From Letharia columbiana (lineage: Eukaryota > Ascomycota > Lecanoromycetes > Lecanorales > Parmeliaceae): 64,000 bases of DNA. The translations under genes were made by a program, and so were the position numbers. Below, one piece after another: positions 23,959 to 34,314 of this stretch (the first letter of the stretch is position 1; each line of letters opens with the position of its first letter). The stretch covers positions 248,001-312,000 of the forward strand of contig NW_023501051.1 of NCBI RefSeq assembly GCF_014066305.1. The letters are read 5' to 3'. Under the pieces are notes generated by a model, which was not told the DNA's origin, ran no database searches, and worked only from the letters and a program-made list of their open reading frames with translations.

Positions 23959-25452
23959 TCAATCGAATGGAAACATGGGCCTCGTAGCCATATCCTCCCA
24001 CGCCAAAGGAGCCAAAGTGAGATTCTCATCCCAATCCCAGTCATTGTGTAAAATCGAATTCGAGAGTCTATGGTCTTCCTCTTCTGTATGGGAAGCTGGT
24101 ACGGTTTTAGAGCCTGTCTTATCTCGCGCGCCCCCATCGCTTTCCTCATTCGCTGGCTCATTCGGATCATCCACCGTCTTCCTTGTCCCTGTTGAGCTCT
24201 TTGCATGCTTTTTTTTATTCGGAGATGTTTGGTTTTCCTTGGGTGAGGCTGTTGAATCCTGCTGCTTATACAGGCCAGGGAATCGCAGGCGGAACCGATC
24301 CCGTATCTGGCCACATGATCTTTGGTCGAAATTCAATGCGGGATCCTTGAGCATGAGATTCCATTGAAATCCATACAATTGGAAGCCTTTTTCAAGCTCG
24401 GTATCTTCCTGCTCTGTCCAGAGACGTTTTGGAGCTCTTAGTGGAGACTTCTTCGCAGTCCCTTTGGTCGCAAATTTGTAGCCAGAGGGTGCTTCTGCCA
24501 CAGCGTTAGGTGTTGATACTATGAGGTAAGTTTCTTTTGTGGCCAAGCGTACCTTGGTCGTCGTCTGGAGGCTCTGGCATTGCTCTAGTCCACTTGTGCC
24601 GTGCGTTCGGGGGGAACACGACGCGGAACCTGAGAAAGATTGATCAGCCGCTGAGTGGGACAGCTAGCAATAGGATGTCATGTACCGATCCTTGAGATCC
24701 ATGTTTGTCCTGCCTTCACGGAAATGCAATTCCGGGTGGTTAAGGATACTTTTCCATCTTCCCATCCCATAGATTGCGACACCTTTGACCAATTGGTCAG
24801 TCTCTTCTTCCGTCCACGCTGTCCGTTCTCGAGTATAGATTCTTTTGGCAGTACAACTGCCAGTAGAGCGCACCCTTGGCTTCCTCTTTCTAGCAGGTGG
24901 ACGCCCGGGATCTTTGGTCTGGTTTGGAGGTTGCCCAGCACCAGAATGATATTTATCATGCTCTTCTTGAACTGCATTTGGCGTTATTGGAGGGAAGAGT
25001 GCTGCACTTGGAGGTGGTTCATGCAGCTCGTTGAGGACCGAGATCGGCTGGAACGGACGCGGTTTATCTTCTCTCAATTTTGTCTGAGGTCGAGGCAGCT
25101 GAACGAAGTCGGCAATTTGTTCATGGTCGTAGAGCTTCTGTTTCTTCCGGGGCCGCTCTTTCGGATGCTCCGTCTCTTGTGCTTCAGGGAGTGCAGCAGG
25201 CTTGGCTGTGATGGATGCTTCGAGCTCATTGTGTTCCGGCGCCCCCAGAGGTTTCGCTTGCGCAAGTGCTCTTTGTCTACCAGTGAGCTTGTTCGCTTCG
25301 TTATCGATGTTGACGCGCGCATTAGGCTCCAACGGAGAAGGTCTTCGCGAAATAATCGAGAGTGGGGGGAAAGGGTCTTGTAGGGGAGGAATCCGTAGAG
25401 AGGGACGGGTTTGGAAATCATCAAACATATCATCGAACATTGGAATATTCAT
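23959..25452 (-). CDS. Two-repeat Myb/SANT telobox-type DNA-binding protein
   Basis: Nuclear DNA-binding protein. Three exons on the minus strand: 24686-25452, 24553-24629 and 23959-24494, 459 aa; introns of 56 and 58 bp. The second intron has a CCTAAC branch site; an earlier AG would leave only 34 bp and was rejected. Myb repeat 1 (about residues 209-258) runs WTEEETDQLVKGVAIYGMGR to TNMDLKDRFR, and the DLKDR motif is the telobox signature. Myb repeat 2 (about residues 305-355) runs LWTEQEDTELEKGFQLYGFQ to IRDRFRLRFPG. This layout is that of fission-yeast Teb1-like factors, which bind telomere-type repeats and some promoters. The N-terminus is uncertain: the frame stays open beyond 25452 without an ATG. 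Confidence 0.8.
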
Positions 25453-25763
25453 AACGAAGTCACAGATGGTCTGGAAACATTGCCCCCAGAGACTCCACGC
25501 GGAATCACGTGATGCAGCAATTTGAGCAGAAGTAGAATTTTCGATCAGTGTTGGTGATGCCTTGCAGCGCCAGGATGCTCGGCCCCGCCAAACGTAACGG
25601 CAGCCAGAGCGGAATCGTTCCGCTCGGCATCGACAATGCTGTTGATGCACAATGTCGATGCTTGTGATATCGCCCGCCAGCTTCAGCTACCGTACTCGAG
25701 GGACCTCCAAATTCACATCCTCTGCGACTCTCCTCTTTGAGCCTCAGCCGATCTACAGCAAAC
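25453..25763. promoter_or_regulatory. Divergent promoter, Myb gene / DUF7704 gene
   Basis: 311 bp between divergent ATGs at 25452 (-) and 25764 (+). Open frames on the minus strand cross it but have no convincing start, so part may be an N-terminal extension of the Myb protein. Confidence 0.45.
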
Positions 25764-26676
25764 ATGGCTACCATTCGTACGTCTACATTTCCGAGCGATT
25801 CCTTCTTACATCTGCACTCCGATGTTTCAACAGAATCGTACTCATCGACCTTGTCTTGTGACTTCTTTTACACCTTAAAGAAGGAATCCTGACTCCGAGA
25901 GCTTGAAGTGCCTCCGATTCCCCGCTTCATCTTCACGGTATTCGAGCCCATCGCCCTTCTCGCTGGCTACCTCTCCCCAATGCTTGATACAACCAGCTTC
26001 GTCAATTCTCAACTTCCCGCAACCTCAGTCACCACCGTATTGCCGACAGCGACAAACCGCGTCCTGGCCCTTGTATGTATTTCCGGAGTCCGTCTTTCCT
26101 CCATTGGACCAAGTCTTGAGTCTGGAGACATGTCTTGGGAGTTTCTACTCTGTAGACATATTCCAAGGCGCAATGCAAAGTTCTCGAATAAGCAGTACTG
26201 ACTCCGAAATTAAAATTAGCAACTGGGTAATGTATACGGACTTCTTGCTATGGTTGGTGTTGGCATTCTTTACGCCACAACAGAAGCAAAAGTCGTGCGC
26301 AACTTTCTACTTGCCTGCGCCATTGCCGACGTAGGTCACCTGTACGTTACGTATGCAGTAATGTACGTATTTTTGACGTTTATGTTGCATTCTTTAGACT
26401 AAATCTTGAATCTTGAGAGATATCTGGGAAGTTTCTACCCTTTTGGACATGTTCGAAGTCTTGATATACCCTCTATGAAATGCAATAATGACTCTGAAAT
26501 TATAATCCAGGGGTTACATGGACTTCATAGATGTGCAAGGATGGAACTCAATGGCGTGGGGCAATATTGGGGTTACGCTTGGGCTTTTTCTGACCAGGGT
26601 ACTGTACTTGACGGGTTTTTTGGGGCAGGATAAAGTGGTCAATAGCACGAGAAAGACAGTCAAGAAGAATATATAG
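25764..26676 (+). CDS. DUF7704-type four-TM membrane protein
   Basis: Small integral membrane protein found across Pezizomycotina; function unknown. Four exons: 25764-25776, 25909-26072, 26220-26362 and 26511-26676, 161 aa. The first exon holds only MATI plus one base. The chain continues LPPIPRFIFTVFEPIALLAG (TM1), then LGNVYGLLAMVGVGILYATT (TM2), KVVRNFLLACAIADVGHLYV (TM3) and GNIGVTLGLFLTRVLYLTGF (TM4), ending in a basic tail. These blocks are typical of the DUF7704 family. All three introns (132, 147 and 148 bp) belong to the repeated intron family, and no ordinary short intron remains. Without removing them no frame longer than about 140 codons is seen here. Confidence 0.88.
25777..25908 (+). 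repeat. Introner-like element copy 2 (intron 1 of DUF7704 gene)
   Basis: 132 bp, donor GTACGTCTACATTTCCGAG, branch region CCTGACTCCGAG, acceptor GAAG. Its 5' end matches the coiled-coil intron at 22998-23095 and an internal CTTGTCTTG block matches the copies at 26073 and 26363. Confidence 0.75.
26073..26219 (+). repeat. Introner-like element copy 3 (intron 2 of DUF7704 gene)
   Basis: 147 bp, donor GTATGTATTTCCGGAG, internal TTGGACCAAGTCTTGAGTCT and GACATGTCTTGGGAGTTTCT blocks, branch region ACTGACTCCGAAATT, acceptor TTAG. Best reference copy of the family. Confidence 0.88.
26363..26510 (+). repeat. Introner-like element copy 4 (intron 3 of DUF7704 gene)
   Basis: 148 bp, donor GTACGTATTTTTGACG, internal AATCTTGAATCT and TATCTGGGAAGTTTCTAC blocks, branch region AATGACTCTGAAATTATAA, acceptor CCAG. 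Aligns end to end with copy 3 just 143 bp upstream. Confidence 0.88.
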
Positions 26677-26933
26677 GAACGGGTAGCCATTACCTTGACG
26701 AATGTGGTTGCAGACATAGGCGAATTAAGCGGGAATGTCTATGTAGGTTGAAGGTATGCCGCCATTAGGGGCTAGGATGATGCCCTTGTTGTTACGTCGT
26801 CGTCCAGCGTAAAAGCACGGCAATACTTCGAACGCAGTTTGAATCTTCTGTAAAGCTAGGGTCTAAGATCTGAAGCCAAGCTGGTTGTGCCAGGCTATTC
26901 CTCGCTTCGACATCCTACGATGTCCTCCGTAAC

Positions 26934-27983
26934 CTAGTGACCTGCAATTGCATATGCACGACGACGATCCCTCTCCTCTGCAATTGATAGCTATTCACAA
27001 TCAGCATGTTGTCACGTGATTGCGTAGAACAGCTCCACCACTGTCGTACCTTAACTCCTTTACCCTTAGGCAGACTGATCCATGGCTTCTCGTTGCCAAT
27101 GACAAAGACATTAGTTTCCCGAGTAGCAAAGGAATTGTCTATGGCATCCTTGATGTGCACAATGTTGAAGCCTCCATCGTGACGCTCGCGATGTGTGATC
27201 ACACCAACACGGCCCATGTTACGACCACCTGTTGCCATTGCAATAACACCAGTATCAAAGCGAATGAAGTCGCTGATTTTGCCTGTCGATAGATCGATCT
27301 TGACTGTGTCATTCACTTTGATAGCAGGGTCCGGATAGCGAATCCTACAGTATGACTTCCAGTCAGCACCTTACTTAGGAATGCCACCAAAACTTGGTCC
27401 AACGACTGAAAGAGTGCAACAAACTCACGTTCGTGCATCATGCGTAACCAAGAATGGGATTCCACCCTTGCCTAATTGCACCCTCTTGACCTTTGCCAGC
27501 TTGTATTCCGCCTCTTCAGTGGTAATGCGGTGGACTGTGAAACGACCCTTTGTGTCGTAGACAAGTCGGAAGTTCTCGCCAGTCTTCTCGATAGAGATGA
27601 CGTCCATGAAGCCGGCGGGATACGTGGTGTCGGTGCGAACCTTGCCATCGACTTTGATGAGGCGTTGCATGACGATGGCCTTGGTTTCGCGGGAGTTGAG
27701 AGCATACTTCAGTCTGGAAGAAGTTAGTAAGGTCTGCTTGGTTTGGACAAAAGCTGTTCAAGCTCACCGGTTACGGATGAAGACAATGAGTGGCATGCAA
27801 TCTCGGAGCTTGTGAGGACCTGGCGATGGGCGAGGCGCATAGGCACCAGACAGTTTGTCCAGAAGCCAGTGCGATGGCGCGCTGAGACGCTTCTGATGCT
27901 TCTTCCTACAGTGATTTTAGCCAGAGTCTTCTGAGTAACCGGCAATGATGACGAAAATGCTGTACTTACGGTCCGCGACCCAT
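26934..27983 (-). CDS. 40S ribosomal protein eS4
   Basis: Component of the small cytosolic ribosomal subunit. Five exons on the minus strand: 27970-27983, 27768-27905, 27429-27713, 27050-27344 and 26934-26990, 262 aa, the usual length. The first exon encodes MGRG plus two bases. Blocks match the family throughout: [77 protein letters not shown] and the C-terminal [16 protein letters not shown]. Introns are 64, 54, 84 and 59 bp. The 84-bp intron (27345-27428) has an internal TTGGACCAAGTTTTG that nearly equals a core block of the introner-like family. Confidence 0.96.
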
Positions 27984-28755
27984 GATGGCGATATCACTGA
28001 GTCGACGTTGTAGAGACTTGGGCGGAGGTTAGTTCGTTTGATCACGATTTTTGTGGTCTCCAGGCGAAGTGGTGGGGCCGCTTAAGCGAGCCTTGGCGCC
28101 AAGATTCTAAGGCTTCGCGGTAATCTGTCCGATTTAGGACGTCAACGGATAATCATTTGTTATTCGTGGTTGAGATTGCTCACTGAAAGTGTTAGAAAAT
28201 TCAGCATCTTCCTCAATGATGCTAGATTGGTTGAATTTCTGAGAATCTTTAGCCCTTTCAATGCCTCTTTTTCTGACACCTTGCCTGCCTCTTTCCATGG
28301 AATATCTGAGCTTGGCACACCTAAGCCTAGAAGCTATGGGCTTAATGGCAAGGCAGACGGTCTTCGTGAAAAGAAAAGCAAGAAACAGATTCAATCCTTA
28401 TCATTCAATATCTAGTATTGATGAGTTGCTTCTAATAGCAACCACGCTCATGCTTTCCTACCTAGGGATCCACGGAGAATAATCCCACTCATGAATAGCC
28501 AGCCACTCGCCAACGTCCTCATCTACACGGAGTACACCTCTTGTCTTCAGCTGACACCCAGTCTCCGACCGAATCTGATGGTTACATGCGCTTTCCCATA
28601 ACCATTCGACGCAGAACCTAAGTTTCAGACCGTAAACGCCCTTGTACCGAATACTCCACGTATGAAATGGAAGCCGCCCTATTCCTCTGCCTCGCCGGAT
28701 AGCAACTTGCGCCTAGTGATCCCCAGCATAGCCTTCGTAGTGGCATTGTCGTTCC
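27984..28755. promoter_or_regulatory. eS4 promoter and flank
   Basis: 772 bp upstream of eS4 on the minus strand. TAAGCGAGCC at 28083-28092 (complement GGCTCGCTTA) is shared exactly with the eL21/uS4 promoter. No gene is supported in the rest. Confidence 0.45.
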
Positions 28756-29432
28756 CTAATTATGCTGTGACTTGAACCGCCAAGGCGTTCTGGCGTGCAA
28801 CAGCGCAAGCATAGGTATCGTCGACCGGCGACATCGTGAAGCGGGCCTCGCCCATAAAGACTGAAACCAGTCCGAGCTCTTTTTCCTACACTCGAGCTTC
28901 TTGCATCGGCTGAAGCTGCGCTGCGAATAAAGGTTATCGTTTTTCTCGTCTTCGAGCTCGGCACGGACTCGATCCAGTCGCTACTCTAGCTTCTTGATTC
29001 GTCGCAACGCCGAAATGACTGGGAGAGACTTTGAGTAAAATATATGGCTGTTGCCTGTCAAACTGGGAAGACTTACGCAGCTCCTCTCTTTCATTATCAA
29101 CGTTCTCCTGAACTACCTTCGTATGTTCCGGTTCCTCGTTTCCCTTGTCATCGTTCTCCTGAACCTGCCTCAACAGTGCCTGCGCAACCCGCCGTAGAAT
29201 GTCTCGCTAGCTGCGCAGACGTCTGATCGTGTGGTTCTTGGAGTTGATGCGGTTGCTCATACGGCCAACTGTGAGAGTGTAAGTCAAGGGTCTCAACGTT
29301 CAGGAAGAAGCTGGAGAGCAGGATGACCAGCTTACTGCGTTGCTTCCTGTTCGATGATCTTTCTTCAAGCTTTTTGAGGTACCTCATGACATTCCTGGCT
29401 GCAGGTATTTGGGGCGCGGCGAAAGTGGCCAT
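28756..29432 (-). pseudogene. Coiled-coil gene interrupted by two in-frame TAG codons
   Basis: Minus-strand exons 29336-29432, 29077-29268 and 28756-29018 join in frame through 67- and 58-bp introns with good splice sites, giving 184 codons with a terminal stop. Two internal TAG codons (29207-29209 and 28981-28983) break the chain. Both sit in coiled-coil-like sequence: RRLRS before and RDILRRVAQALLRQVQEND after the first, RRIKKLE before and RLDRVRAELEDEKND after the second. A glutamine (CAG) at each point would fit, so single C-to-T changes explain both. The alternative is a real 52-residue protein ending at the first TAG. No family recognised. Confidence 0.55.
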
Positions 29433-31151
29433 GACGACAAAGTATGGAAGAACAGGGTGAATTCGATGCCACTGATGAGTTCGAAAGGGGGAAGTGTTAG
29501 TACTCGCGAAAGTCTGCCTGCGATCAACGATAGAGAACTGGTTGATATATAGATAATTGTTTGAGAGAAGAGAGAGGCTCTAGTAGTAAGCTTCTGAAGA
29601 AATTTCGCGGTCAATAGGGATACCACGTATTATAGGCGGAAGATAGGAATTGCTGCTTTGCATGAAATGGCAATTGCTTACCTGCTTTTAAGTCTGTGTG
29701 GAAAAGAGATCAACAGCAAATTCGAGACGGTTTTGGAAAGCGAACTCGCATCACACTTTGGCAATAAAAAGGTACAGCTGTGCATGTTGATAGTGATTGA
29801 TTGAGTGATTGAATGAGTCAAATTGGACACCCTACGGGTTACCCCAAGGGCGTCACAGGCGTCAAAGGCCGAGCCAGATGCATCGTCCCTCGGGCTTCCT
29901 AAAAATGTTGACACCGCATCCATCCAGAATGGTCGAGGTCGTTCAACTTCAAGGTTCTACCCATAGCTAGCCATTAACATGAAGTTAACCGAAAATAGCC
30001 CTCAGAGGTTGCGCGTCTATTCTTTGTAGTCACTTTCTGACTCTGGTTGATATCCATACCCTTTGCTTTCTGCTTTTTGCGCCGATGCCCCTCCTCCGAC
30101 CTCGCCTCGCCGGCAGCGCCGACATGGCACGACACGCTTGGGCAGCTGCTTGTACCTGCGTCCTTATCAGGTCCCTTTCAACCAAATTTTAATCTCGCCC
30201 GGCCGTGGCTCGAATCTCTTCGTCCGGCCTCTCCCTCCGAGCATCTGATGTAACCATTGAGATCCTCTGCAATGACACAAATGTTAGCAGTCTCATGTCT
30301 CCATTCACAGAAGGGATGGAGTGTCAAGTATCGCTCACTCCCAAATTCGACTTCCAGAACGCTGTCATGCAATTCGACCTCTCTCTCTCAAACTTAATCT
30401 GTCCGTAGTTTGAAAGCGACCTCTATCCTCCCCCTAAAGCATCAAGAGGCTCTTCAAGCCTTTATACCTGGTGGTATATCTGTTGGATTTGACATTGCTG
30501 AGGTCACATTGGGCTACTCATGGATTCCTTCCAAATGAGCGTTCGAACAGTCTTTTCCCTATCAAATTGCCTGAGTTTCTATTTTTCAGATGTTGAAATG
30601 TCTGAGCTAGTTGAGCCCGAAGTCGGAAGTTCAGCCATGATGCACAGAAATCGAAAGATAGTGTATGTTTATATGGAACGAGTCTGGGGTATGAGACTGG
30701 CACAACGAAAGGAGAAAGCAACACGAGGCAGTGATAAGATAGAAGTTTGATACTCCCAGAGCAAGCAGCGTTGAAAATCGGAGGAAACCTTATAGACTGG
30801 TGGAAGGCTTTGCTAGGCACGAAGACAGGAAGAAAGAGTAACACTGAGATGGATTATAGTAAGGGCGGAGGTTTCGCATGGAAAAGGCGCCTAATGATGA
30901 AAGAAACGTATTGTTGTGCTTCCTTGTCACGATACTGGCCTTCCACATAGTGACAGCAACAGGAAGCAGAAGAGAGACAGCTTCGTTAACTCGGTACATG
31001 AAGAAACTTCTGTACAATGCCTTGATTGACTTGTTGTCCCTTGCCACTGGACGCCATTCGCTCAGTTCGCTGTGATTGCTGAAAGAATAAGTAGACCGCT
31101 GCTGTACATAATAATCATCCTAACAGTCCTTACGTGAGTTCTCATCACGCT
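29433..31151. other. Long stretch without a supported gene
   Basis: 1719 bp between the broken coiled-coil gene and SNX3. Frames up to about 110 codons exist on both strands but show no family resemblance or consistent splice structure. A TGATTGATTGAGTGATTG simple-sequence patch lies near 29794. A non-coding RNA or decayed gene cannot be excluded. Confidence 0.45.
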
Positions 31152-31737
31152 TCACCATGAGTTCCTATCCCAATTTGGATCTATACCAGCATTAGCCCTT
31201 CCACATAGATGCATAACCCTCCCTGCCTGATGTAGAATACTCACCCTGCACAAAACTCGCCAACACTTTGCTCCCCGTCTGCAGCAAAGGATGGCCTACT
31301 ACAATCTGTAGGAATCGCTGCAGTCCCTCCCTCCGGTGCTCAATAACATCATCGCTGAATCGATTCGTAAACACCTTTCCCGGCAATGGCGGTATAGTCA
31401 CCCTCGCGCTCTCACGCTCCAGTATATCACGGAAGTATTCAAAATCGGAGTATCGCCGACGGACCGTGCTATGCTTGAGCTTGAAAGCGGGGATGTTGGT
31501 GCGGCAAACGATTTCGTAGTCAGTGTACATGTTGCGTGATGTACCGTGGGTCTGAGGGTTCTTGACCTGGTGGAGGTGGATGCAGCGTTAGCTTAGGAGG
31601 TCTTGGGGCAGAGGCTGAAAACCTAAGGATCCGCAAGATGATGACAGTGAGGGACTGACTTCTATCTCTAGAAAGTTCTCTGGGGGGCCATAGATCTCTT
31701 CGAAGCTTTGTTGGCGGGCGTCAGGCATTGCCTGCAT
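31152..31737 (-). CDS. Sorting nexin 3 (Grd19-type PX protein)
   Basis: Phosphatidylinositol-3-phosphate-binding protein of early endosomes that helps retromer recycle Golgi proteins. Three exons on the minus strand: 31660-31737, 31245-31566 and 31152-31180, 142 aa; introns of 93 and 64 bp. Almost the whole chain is the PX domain: [43 protein letters not shown] (RRYSDF with the basic lipid-binding pair), IPPLPGKV (proline loop) and [18 protein letters not shown]. The last exon gives the usual [10 protein letters not shown] end; without it the frame runs into unrelated sequence. Confidence 0.94.
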
Positions 31738-32037
31738 TTTGGCAAGTGAGAGGGGAATGATGGAGCTGCTTCGCAGAGGGGTCAGATCCTGATGAGGCTC
31801 ACTTGTAGCAAATTGGTTTTTTCTGAGCGGCTCAAGGTGTATAGTCTTAGAACGGCTGTTTGAGAGGGTATCAAAGATGGAGAGAACTACACAAAAGGTG
31901 GGGCGGACTCGCGTTTCATGGGCGACCCTGGTCTACACAAATCACACGATCAATCGATATATGAGGATACATTTATTCTAAAGGAAAACCTGCAGCCAAT
32001 CTCTAGGACGAAGCTTCTATGTAAGTTCCCCTATCTG

Positions 32038-33529
32038 CTATCCCTGCTCAAGTAGAAAGCTGTCTGTGACAAGACCACTACTCTTTCGATCCCTTTGGTA
32101 CGATTCCATCATAGGAAGCCTATGTTTGCGGGGGGTGACCGAATTGCTGAGGGATTGAAGGGGGAAATCTCGCTGGAGTGGCCGTCCATTCAAAGCACCT
32201 GGTTCCACATATCTATTGTTGACAAGGGTCGGTGGTCTGTGAACGGGGTCCTTTAGTAGGGCTTGTTCCGGTATCTGCATGGGCACCGTAGAAACAACCG
32301 GTTCGTAACCCTCGGTGCTCCGTTCTCCACGCCTCCTGAGCCCTGGCGCATGTACATCTTCAACGGCCGTTGAGCCTTCTTGGCCGTGCGATCGAATGCT
32401 GGTTGGCCCACGGGGACTCTCAGCTTCAGGGGCTGTTGAGCCTTCTTGGCCGTGCGATCGAATGCTAGTCAGCCCACGGGTACTCTCAGTTTCACGGGCC
32501 GTTAACCCTTCTTGGTACAGCGATTGAACACTTGTTGATCCAATACTCTCAGTGAACTGATTCGACCGGAGCCCTTCTGTTTCGACATGAGTGCTGGACG
32601 TTTCTCTAGAGATTTGTCTTTCTAATAGATTTCTCATTTCCTTTCCCACATGATCGTCAAGCATCCCTCCATACCCTTGACCTTGTTCGTGGAGACGTAT
32701 AAATTCCATCAGCTCGTTTAGAGGTAGGAGTCCGTCCATGTGGACCGGTCGGCCGCGTCTCCTCCATTGCCTTAGTCGTCGTAGTGCGTAGGCCGGGAGC
32801 ACAGTTACTGGTGCAGAAAGCCACATGACCAAGCGAACAAACCACGTAAATCGGCCTGAAATCTCTAGGTGGAATACAGGCATGACGAACGTAGGTCCTA
32901 CCTGGCTAACCATAATTACTATATTGGTCGTAAGGTATGAAAAGCGACTACCGGTCTTGAGCAAGTGGCTCCAGAAGAATGGTAGGACTTCCGCAATGGC
33001 CACGGACACAACTACCAGGGAAACAAGCATCCAATCCGGTCGGTTTCGAACTTTCAGTACCTTGCCAGCAAACGTTCTGTGGTTCATTAGCCCATTACAT
33101 AGGTCTGAAAGCACGTTATCAGACGGAGCCTCACCTGCGTCGTTTGTCACCGGTCCGGTTCCATACCGTCAATCTTGGTATATCAACACTCATGATACCC
33201 CACATAACAAATGCCAAAACGCCGTAAAGAGCTACCAACATCATGGCAACGGAGGCCATAACCAACCACATTTTGCCAGACCATACGGCAGGGTAAATGC
33301 AAATCGATGTGTTTGCCGGGGTTCCTCCCCAAGCTTGTGGCCGACCAACATGGCTGTCTCCAGCCGCTGAACCCTGGTCATTAGGAGGCGAGAGTCCCCG
33401 ACGGCTGTAAGCGAGGGGAGCTAACCCAAAGGGCGCAATGTTGCTCTTGCTGTCGTTTGGGATCGGAAGCCCGCTGGTCCAAACGAGGAGGAATACCAGA
33501 TAAATAAACAGTTCTGAGGAGAGTTGCAT
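32038..33529 (-). CDS. Multi-spanning membrane protein with repeat-bearing tail
   Basis: Two exons on the minus strand: 33135-33529 and 32038-33076, joined in frame by a 58-bp intron with a GCTAAT branch site; 477 aa. Residues 1-20 look like a signal peptide (ELFIYLVFLLVWTSGLPIP). Hydrophobic segments follow near residues 88-112, 146-168, 180-200 and 215-238. The last ~230 residues are polar. Within them a 22-residue unit ending SIRSHGQEGSTA is repeated about three times, encoded by a 66-bp direct repeat. No family is recognised. Confidence 0.7.
32350..32545. repeat. 66-bp in-frame tandem repeat, about three units
   Basis: The word TGAGCCTTCTTGGCCGTGCG recurs at 32371 and 32437 and a diverged form follows at 32503, an exact 66-bp period. 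It lies inside the membrane-protein gene and encodes three 22-residue units. The first two are nearly identical, suggesting a recent duplication. Confidence 0.85.
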
Positions 33530-33859
33530 GCTGAATAGATCCTTGAGACTCGATTAAACTGCGGGAATAGAATTGCCTTTGGGTCTGCGATTAGAGGAAA
33601 GCATTGCGCTTGGCTGTCTTCCATCTGGAAATTTTAAATTGAGGAGAGATAACATTGCATGAGAATTGTAACAACGAAGATCGATCTTTCCCAGCTTGGT
33701 GTTCTTGGTAATTGGGCAAGAGAAACCGAAATTGGAGGCCTGTAATTACTTGTTTGGCAGGAGCAATCGGCAGAGGGCCGTGAGACACAGTGTGTTGAAA
33801 AATGTTTCCTGCCTAACAAAATCTTATCTCCCCTCTCAACGCACCAGCCACGTCGACAA
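33530..33859. other. Intergenic, promoter of the membrane-protein gene
   Basis: 330 bp between the membrane-protein start and the SEC61 gamma stop, both on the minus strand. No gene seen. Confidence 0.5.
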
Positions 33860-34314
33860 TCATCCAACGAGAACCTGGTTGACCGGAATATGTACTAAAG
33901 ACTACGAGTCAGGACCGGATGCTGTAAACAAAGCCGCGAGTGTGAAGGGTCAAGTGGCTCAGGACATACTGAGTTTCACAACATATCCTAGTGCCCCCAT
34001 CACGACGAAGCCAACACCGACCTATGTGATGTCAACGGAAGTCATCAACCTTCCTGCGTCTATTTTCGTGCACTCACTGCCTGAGAAATCTTAAGAAATT
34101 CAAGCTTATCAGCTACACATCCTCGTGGTCAGCGTCAGGGTGGGCGGTCAAGAAAGATTGACGCAGCTTACGCTTTGTACATCTGTGCTACTGGTTAGTA
34201 AATTGTAGAGGGAGTTCTGAGGGACGAGGACAAGGCGAACCTGTTCATAAATTGGGTGCCATCGTGCAAAAAGTCCCGAGGGATGTCGAGGATCTCCTTG
34301 AATTGATCTGACAT
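33860..34314 (-). CDS. SEC61 gamma (Sss1-type translocon subunit)
   Basis: Tail-anchored subunit of the ER protein-conducting channel. Five small exons on the minus strand: 34241-34314, 34172-34182, 34078-34112, 33970-34021 and 33860-33894, 68 aa. The chain reads MSDQFKEILDIPRDFLHDG, then FMNRCTKPDKLEFLKISQA, then VGVGFVVMGALGYVVKLIHI and ends PVNQVLVG, the family pattern with one TM helix at about residues 42-62. Exon 2 is only 11 nt. Introns are 58, 59, 56 and 75 bp; the donor of intron 1 is the unusual GTTCGC. No long open frame reveals this gene, so automatic callers could miss it. Confidence 0.93.

Noticed and set aside
24519..24552. 34-bp intron in the Myb gene ending at the first TAG
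   Set aside because: Too short for a fungal intron and lacks a branch site; the AG at 24495 gives 58 bp with CCTAAC.
33105..33134. 30-bp intron in the membrane-protein gene
   Set aside because: Too short and out of frame; the 58-bp option keeps frame.
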